Below, piece after piece: positions 7,304 through 9,754 of a DNA stretch of 9,754 nucleotides. The translations under genes were made by a program, and so were the position numbers. Position 1 is the first letter of the stretch. Every line of letters starts with the position of its first letter. The stretch lies in the NCBI GenBank assembly GCA_002721775.1, contig PBLM01000030.1, positions 40,575 through 50,328 on the forward strand, read 5' to 3'. Below the pieces are notes generated by a model that saw only the letters and a program-made list of their open reading frames with translations, was not told the origin of the DNA and searched no databases. This stretch comes from Rhodospirillaceae bacterium. GTDB taxonomy: Bacteria; Pseudomonadota; Alphaproteobacteria; Puniceispirillales; Puniceispirillaceae.

Positions 7304-8642
7304 GACCTGTCTCCTTGTAACTGGCAGGGTCTGTTGCCTGAAATTTTGCAATGTGCTGGCTGGCTAGACGACAGAATGATTTCCCGCGGGCTTCAAAGCT
7401 AGCAAATTGATCAAAAGAAGCTGCTGCCGGGGCAAGCAGAATGACCTGTTTATCGCCAGGATGCTGTCCGGCTTCTTCAACAGCTGCCTCTAAGGCTTGC
7501 TCAAGTGTGTCATGCTCGCTGACATTTATGTGGCCTTTTACAGCTTTTGCAAAGACTTCTTTGCACTGGCCATAGAAATAGCCATGGCTTACATTTTTCA
7601 GATAAGGCAGGCAAGCCGATAAGCCATCCTCTTTTGCCAATCCACCAGCACACCAATGAATTTGTGAGAAGCTGGCCAGTGCTTTGGCAGCGGCCTCCCC
7701 GTTTGTCGCCTTTGAGTCATTGATAAAGCGAATTTGTCCGAACTGCCCTGCCGGTTGCAACCTGTGTGGCAACCCTTCAAAGCTGTGAATGGCCTTATCT
7801 ATGACATAATCTGTCAGTCCAAACTGGCGGCAGATGACGCGCGCAGCGGCAATGTTTTGCTGGTTATGTTCTCCCTGCAGAGCTGGATTGTCCGGGTGTT
7901 CTACCGGATTGGCCTTTTCCAGTCTGATTACTTTGCAGGACTCATGTTTCTCTGTGGAAAACCCGTCAAGCACTTCGCCTGGACCTAAAATCAAAATATC
8001 ATCAGATGTGGCGTTGGCCAAAATAGTTTTTTTGGCTTTAACATAGCCTTCCCATCCCCCATGTCGGTCAAGATGATCTGGGGTGATGTTCAAAATGACG
8101 CGAATCTCAGCGCGCAGAGAAGTTGTTGTCTCCAGCTGATATGATGAAAGCTCAAGAACAATGATACTATCCTTGCCTCTGTCTGGAAGGCCTGTCAGCG
8201 GTGTGCCGATATTCCCACCAATGCGTGCGGACAGTCCGGCCTGTGTCAAAATATGCTCGGTTAGGGCGGTCGTTGTTGATTTACCGTTAGTACCTGTGAT
8301 TGCAATGATGCGTTCTTGACGCCCTATCCGTAATGCAAATTCAATCTCGCTTATAACCTGAACACCATGCTTATTAGCCAGAATGACAGCTGGATGCGGG
8401 GTAGGGAATCCATGCGGTATGCCCGGGCTGATAATCAACGCATCCAAAGATGGCCAAGGCCAGTCTTCAGGTGTCAAAAAAAATTCAGGCGGTAGGTTAG
8501 TTGTCTTCTGATCATCAAAACAGACAATCGCCATATCCACGGCCATGGCCTTGTCAAGAACAGCTTGGCCAGTTCGGCCCATACCTAGAATGGCGATAGA
8601 CGCCAATCGTTTCTGTGGGGATTTGTGCTGTGTCCTAATCAT
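7296..8642 (-). CDS. murD: UDP-N-acetylmuramoyl-L-alanine--D-glutamate ligase
   Basis: MurD adds D-glutamate to UDP-MurNAc-L-Ala in the cytoplasm, using ATP. The 448-residue product shows a Rossmann-like start ILGMGRTG (18-25) and the P-loop ITGTNGKSTTT (115-125). Then come GGNIGTPL (142-149), LELSSYQLE (163-171), NITPDHLDRH (185-194) and YVKAKKTI, where K204 probably matches the carbamylated lysine of E. coli MurD. GEHNQQN (257-263), NDSKATN (308-314) and APAAASFDQFASFEARG (404-420) complete the set. The last block usually reads SPACASFDQF; the serine and cysteine are both replaced by alanine here. The frame could start at a GTG at 8651 (GTGA overlap with mraY), but the ATG at 8642 has a near-perfect GAGGTGA five bases upstream, so it is chosen. 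This leaves a 5-base gap after mraY. The 3' end overlaps ftsW. Confidence 0.95.
   Translation of the reverse strand: MIRTQHKSPQKRLASIAILGMGRTGQAVLDKAMAVDMAIVCFDDQKTTNLPPEFFLTPEDWPWPSLDALIISPGIPHGFPTPHPAVILANKHGVQVISEIEFALRIGRQERIIAITGTNGKSTTTALTEHILTQAGLSARIGGNIGTPLTGLPDRGKDSIIVLELSSYQLETTTSLRAEIRVILNITPDHLDRHGGWEGYVKAKKTILANATSDDILILGPGEVLDGFSTEKHESCKVIRLEKANPVEHPDNPALQGEHNQQNIAAARVICRQFGLTDYVIDKAIHSFEGLPHRLQPAGQFGQIRFINDSKATNGEAAAKALASFSQIHWCAGGLAKEDGLSACLPYLKNVSHGYFYGQCKEVFAKAVKGHINVSEHDTLEQALEAAVEEAGQHPGDKQVILLAPAAASFDQFASFEARGKSFCRLASQHIAKFQATDPASYKETGHV
7311..7316 (-). promoter_or_regulatory. ftsW ribosome binding site inside murD
   Basis: AAGGAG lies seven bases (ACAGGTC) before the ATG at 7303, within the last codons of murD. 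It is the reason the 16-codon longer ftsW frame starting at 7351 is not used. Confidence 0.75.
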
Positions 8643-8647
8643 CTGGC

Positions 8648-8654
8648 TCACCTC
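8648..8654 (-). promoter_or_regulatory. murD ribosome binding site spanning the mraY stop codon
   Basis: The sequence GAGGTGA matches the anti-Shine-Dalgarno complement over seven bases and includes the last bases of mraY plus its TGA stop. Five bases (GCCAG) separate it from the ATG at 8642. The competing GTG start at 8651 lies inside this site, and only a weak GAAG precedes it. This decides the murD start and implies that ribosomes finishing mraY stop on top of the murD initiation site. Confidence 0.75.
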
Positions 8655-9736
8655 AGCTTCAGAGTGGACAGGCTGATCATGGCCAGCACGACGGAGATAA
8701 TCCAGAACCGGATCACAATTGTGCTTTCCGGCCAGCCTTTTTTCTCAAAATGATGATGCAACGGAGCCATCAGGAAAATACGCTTTCCTGTCAGTTTGAA
8801 TGAGGCCACCTGAAGGATCACTGAAATGGTTTCTAACACAAACAGGCCGCCGGCGATGGCAAGCACCAGCTCGTGTCGTGTGGCGACAGATACAGCCCCC
8901 AATGCGCCGCCAAGTGCAAGAGAGCCAGTATCGCCCATAAATACTTTGGCTGGCGGGGCATTAAACCATAGAAACCCCAGACCAGTTCCGATCAACGCTC
9001 CTAGCAATGTGGCCAAATCGCCTGTACCTGGAACATAATGTATCTGCAGGTAGCTCGCGAATTGAATGTTGCCGCTTAGATAGGAGATCAGGCCAAAACA
9101 GGTGGCAACAATAATGACAGGGACAATGGCAAGCCCGTCGAGTCCGTCCGTCAGATTTACAGCATTTGACGCGCCAATCATCACCAGCATTGCAAAGGGC
9201 ACATAAAATATGCCCAGATAGATTAATGTGTCTTTTAAGAAAGGGACTGCAACACCATACCGCAAACTTTCTGGTGACAGCTGAATGAAGATCAGGCTGG
9301 CCAGCAAGGCTGCGATCACCTGAAAGAACAGTTTCTGGCGGCCACTCAACCCGTCACTTGTTCGCCTTTTCAACTTCAGCCAGTCATCAGTCGCGCCAAT
9401 TACGCCAAAGCTACTGGCAATCAGCAAAACCGGCCACAGATATTGATTGGATAAAGGGACCCATAATAAGCTGGACAGAGTGAAGCTACCTAGAATAAGC
9501 AGTCCGCCCATTGTGGGCGTGCCCGCCTTAGTCAGAATATGTGTTTCCGGCCCATCAGCGCGTATCGGCTGGCCCTCCGCTTGATGTTTTTTCAGCCAAC
9601 TGATGAACTGTTCGCCGAACACTAGACACAGGATAAGGGCTGTGATTGTTGCACCCCCCGTACGGAAGGTTATATATCGGAATAAATTCAGTATTTTATA
9701 ATCGTCAGCAAAAGCGAGCAGCAAATCAGGAAGCAT
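8648..9736 (-). CDS. mraY: Phospho-MurNAc-pentapeptide transferase (lipid I synthase)
   Basis: MraY is an integral membrane enzyme that transfers phospho-MurNAc-pentapeptide from UDP to undecaprenyl phosphate, giving lipid I. The 362-residue product matches the family's usual length and has about ten membrane segments. Motifs in order: [18 protein letters not shown] (61-78), TDDWLK (116-121, with D117 and D118), [14 protein letters not shown] (190-203), [20 protein letters not shown] (257-276, with D269), and [13 protein letters not shown] (323-335, HHH at 327-329) followed by RFWI. The acidic residues and histidines sit almost exactly where the Aquifex MraY active site has them. The ATG at 9736 has GGAGG six bases upstream, and no other standard start codon lies between it and the window edge in this frame. 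The last codons and stop form the murD ribosome binding site. The gene probably overlaps the end of an upstream gene by 11 bases. Confidence 0.97.
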   Translation of the reverse strand: MLPDLLLAFADDYKILNLFRYITFRTGGATITALILCLVFGEQFISWLKKHQAEGQPIRADGPETHILTKAGTPTMGGLLILGSFTLSSLLWVPLSNQYLWPVLLIASSFGVIGATDDWLKLKRRTSDGLSGRQKLFFQVIAALLASLIFIQLSPESLRYGVAVPFLKDTLIYLGIFYVPFAMLVMIGASNAVNLTDGLDGLAIVPVIIVATCFGLISYLSGNIQFASYLQIHYVPGTGDLATLLGALIGTGLGFLWFNAPPAKVFMGDTGSLALGGALGAVSVATRHELVLAIAGGLFVLETISVILQVASFKLTGKRIFLMAPLHHHFEKKGWPESTIVIRFWIISVVLAMISLSTLKLR

Positions 9737-9754
9737 GATGCGCCTCCGTGGCAG
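9726..9754 (-). CDS. Possible last codons of an upstream gene, expected to be murF (partial)
   Basis: One frame entering from the right edge reads ATEAHHAS and then stops with TGA at 9728-9726, eleven bases inside mraY. In alphaproteobacterial dcw clusters murF normally precedes mraY, and overlaps of this size are the rule across this window, so these may be the last eight codons of murF. Eight residues cannot identify a protein. The call rests on context alone, and the stop could equally be a chance triplet in mraY. Confidence 0.3.
9743..9747 (-). promoter_or_regulatory. mraY ribosome binding site
   Basis: GGAGG is followed by six bases (CGCATC) and then the mraY ATG at 9736. The spacing is good, and no other standard start codon competes in this frame within the window. 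Confidence 0.7.

Noticed and set aside
1..9754. Search for a hidden system: mobile elements, CRISPR, RNA genes, toxin-antitoxin pairs or defence genes
   Set aside because: The whole window is filled by nine conserved dcw genes in the expected order. No direct repeat arrays, terminal inverted repeats, tRNA-like folds or foreign-looking genes were seen by eye.

Overview
The window is one unbroken stretch of a division and cell wall (dcw) cluster. All genes lie on the minus strand, so they read from the right edge to the left: mraY, murD, ftsW, murG, murC, murB, ddl, ftsQ, ftsA. This order, with murB and ddl between murC and ftsQ, is the arrangement known from Alphaproteobacteria. Protein details fit that group: a type II-like MurB with a GSTFANP motif, a Ddl with YTHSGV, and a short FtsQ with one membrane segment. 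G+C looks moderate (about half, judged by eye), lower than in Caulobacter or Rhizobium. A marine lineage of the SAR116 kind is possible, but that is a guess.

Layout, right to left: positions 9726-9754 probably hold the last codons of an upstream gene (murF expected). They are followed by mraY (9736-8648), murD (8642-7296), ftsW (7303-6167), murG (6167-5052), murC (5055-3592), murB (3595-2657), ddl (2670-1762), ftsQ (1774-974) and ftsA (977 to the left edge, C-terminus missing). I see no RNA gene, mobile element, repeat array, CRISPR, convincing terminator or intergenic promoter. The only non-coding gap is 5 bases between mraY and murD. Every other junction overlaps by 1 to 14 bases, and each gene has a purine-rich ribosome binding site inside the end of the gene before it. 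The window therefore looks like part of one translationally coupled transcript.

The products form one pathway. MurB, MurC, MurD and Ddl make the UDP-MurNAc-peptide and its D-Ala-D-Ala end in the cytoplasm. MraY and MurG build lipid I and lipid II on the inner face of the membrane. FtsW polymerises lipid II at the septum. FtsQ and FtsA belong to the divisome that places and activates this synthesis; FtsA tethers FtsZ, whose gene is expected just beyond the left edge.

For four genes (ftsQ, ftsW, murG, murD) the longest reading frame is probably not the real protein. A later start with a better ribosome binding site is preferred and used here. I found no sign of an undescribed system: this is a conserved core region with only small oddities.
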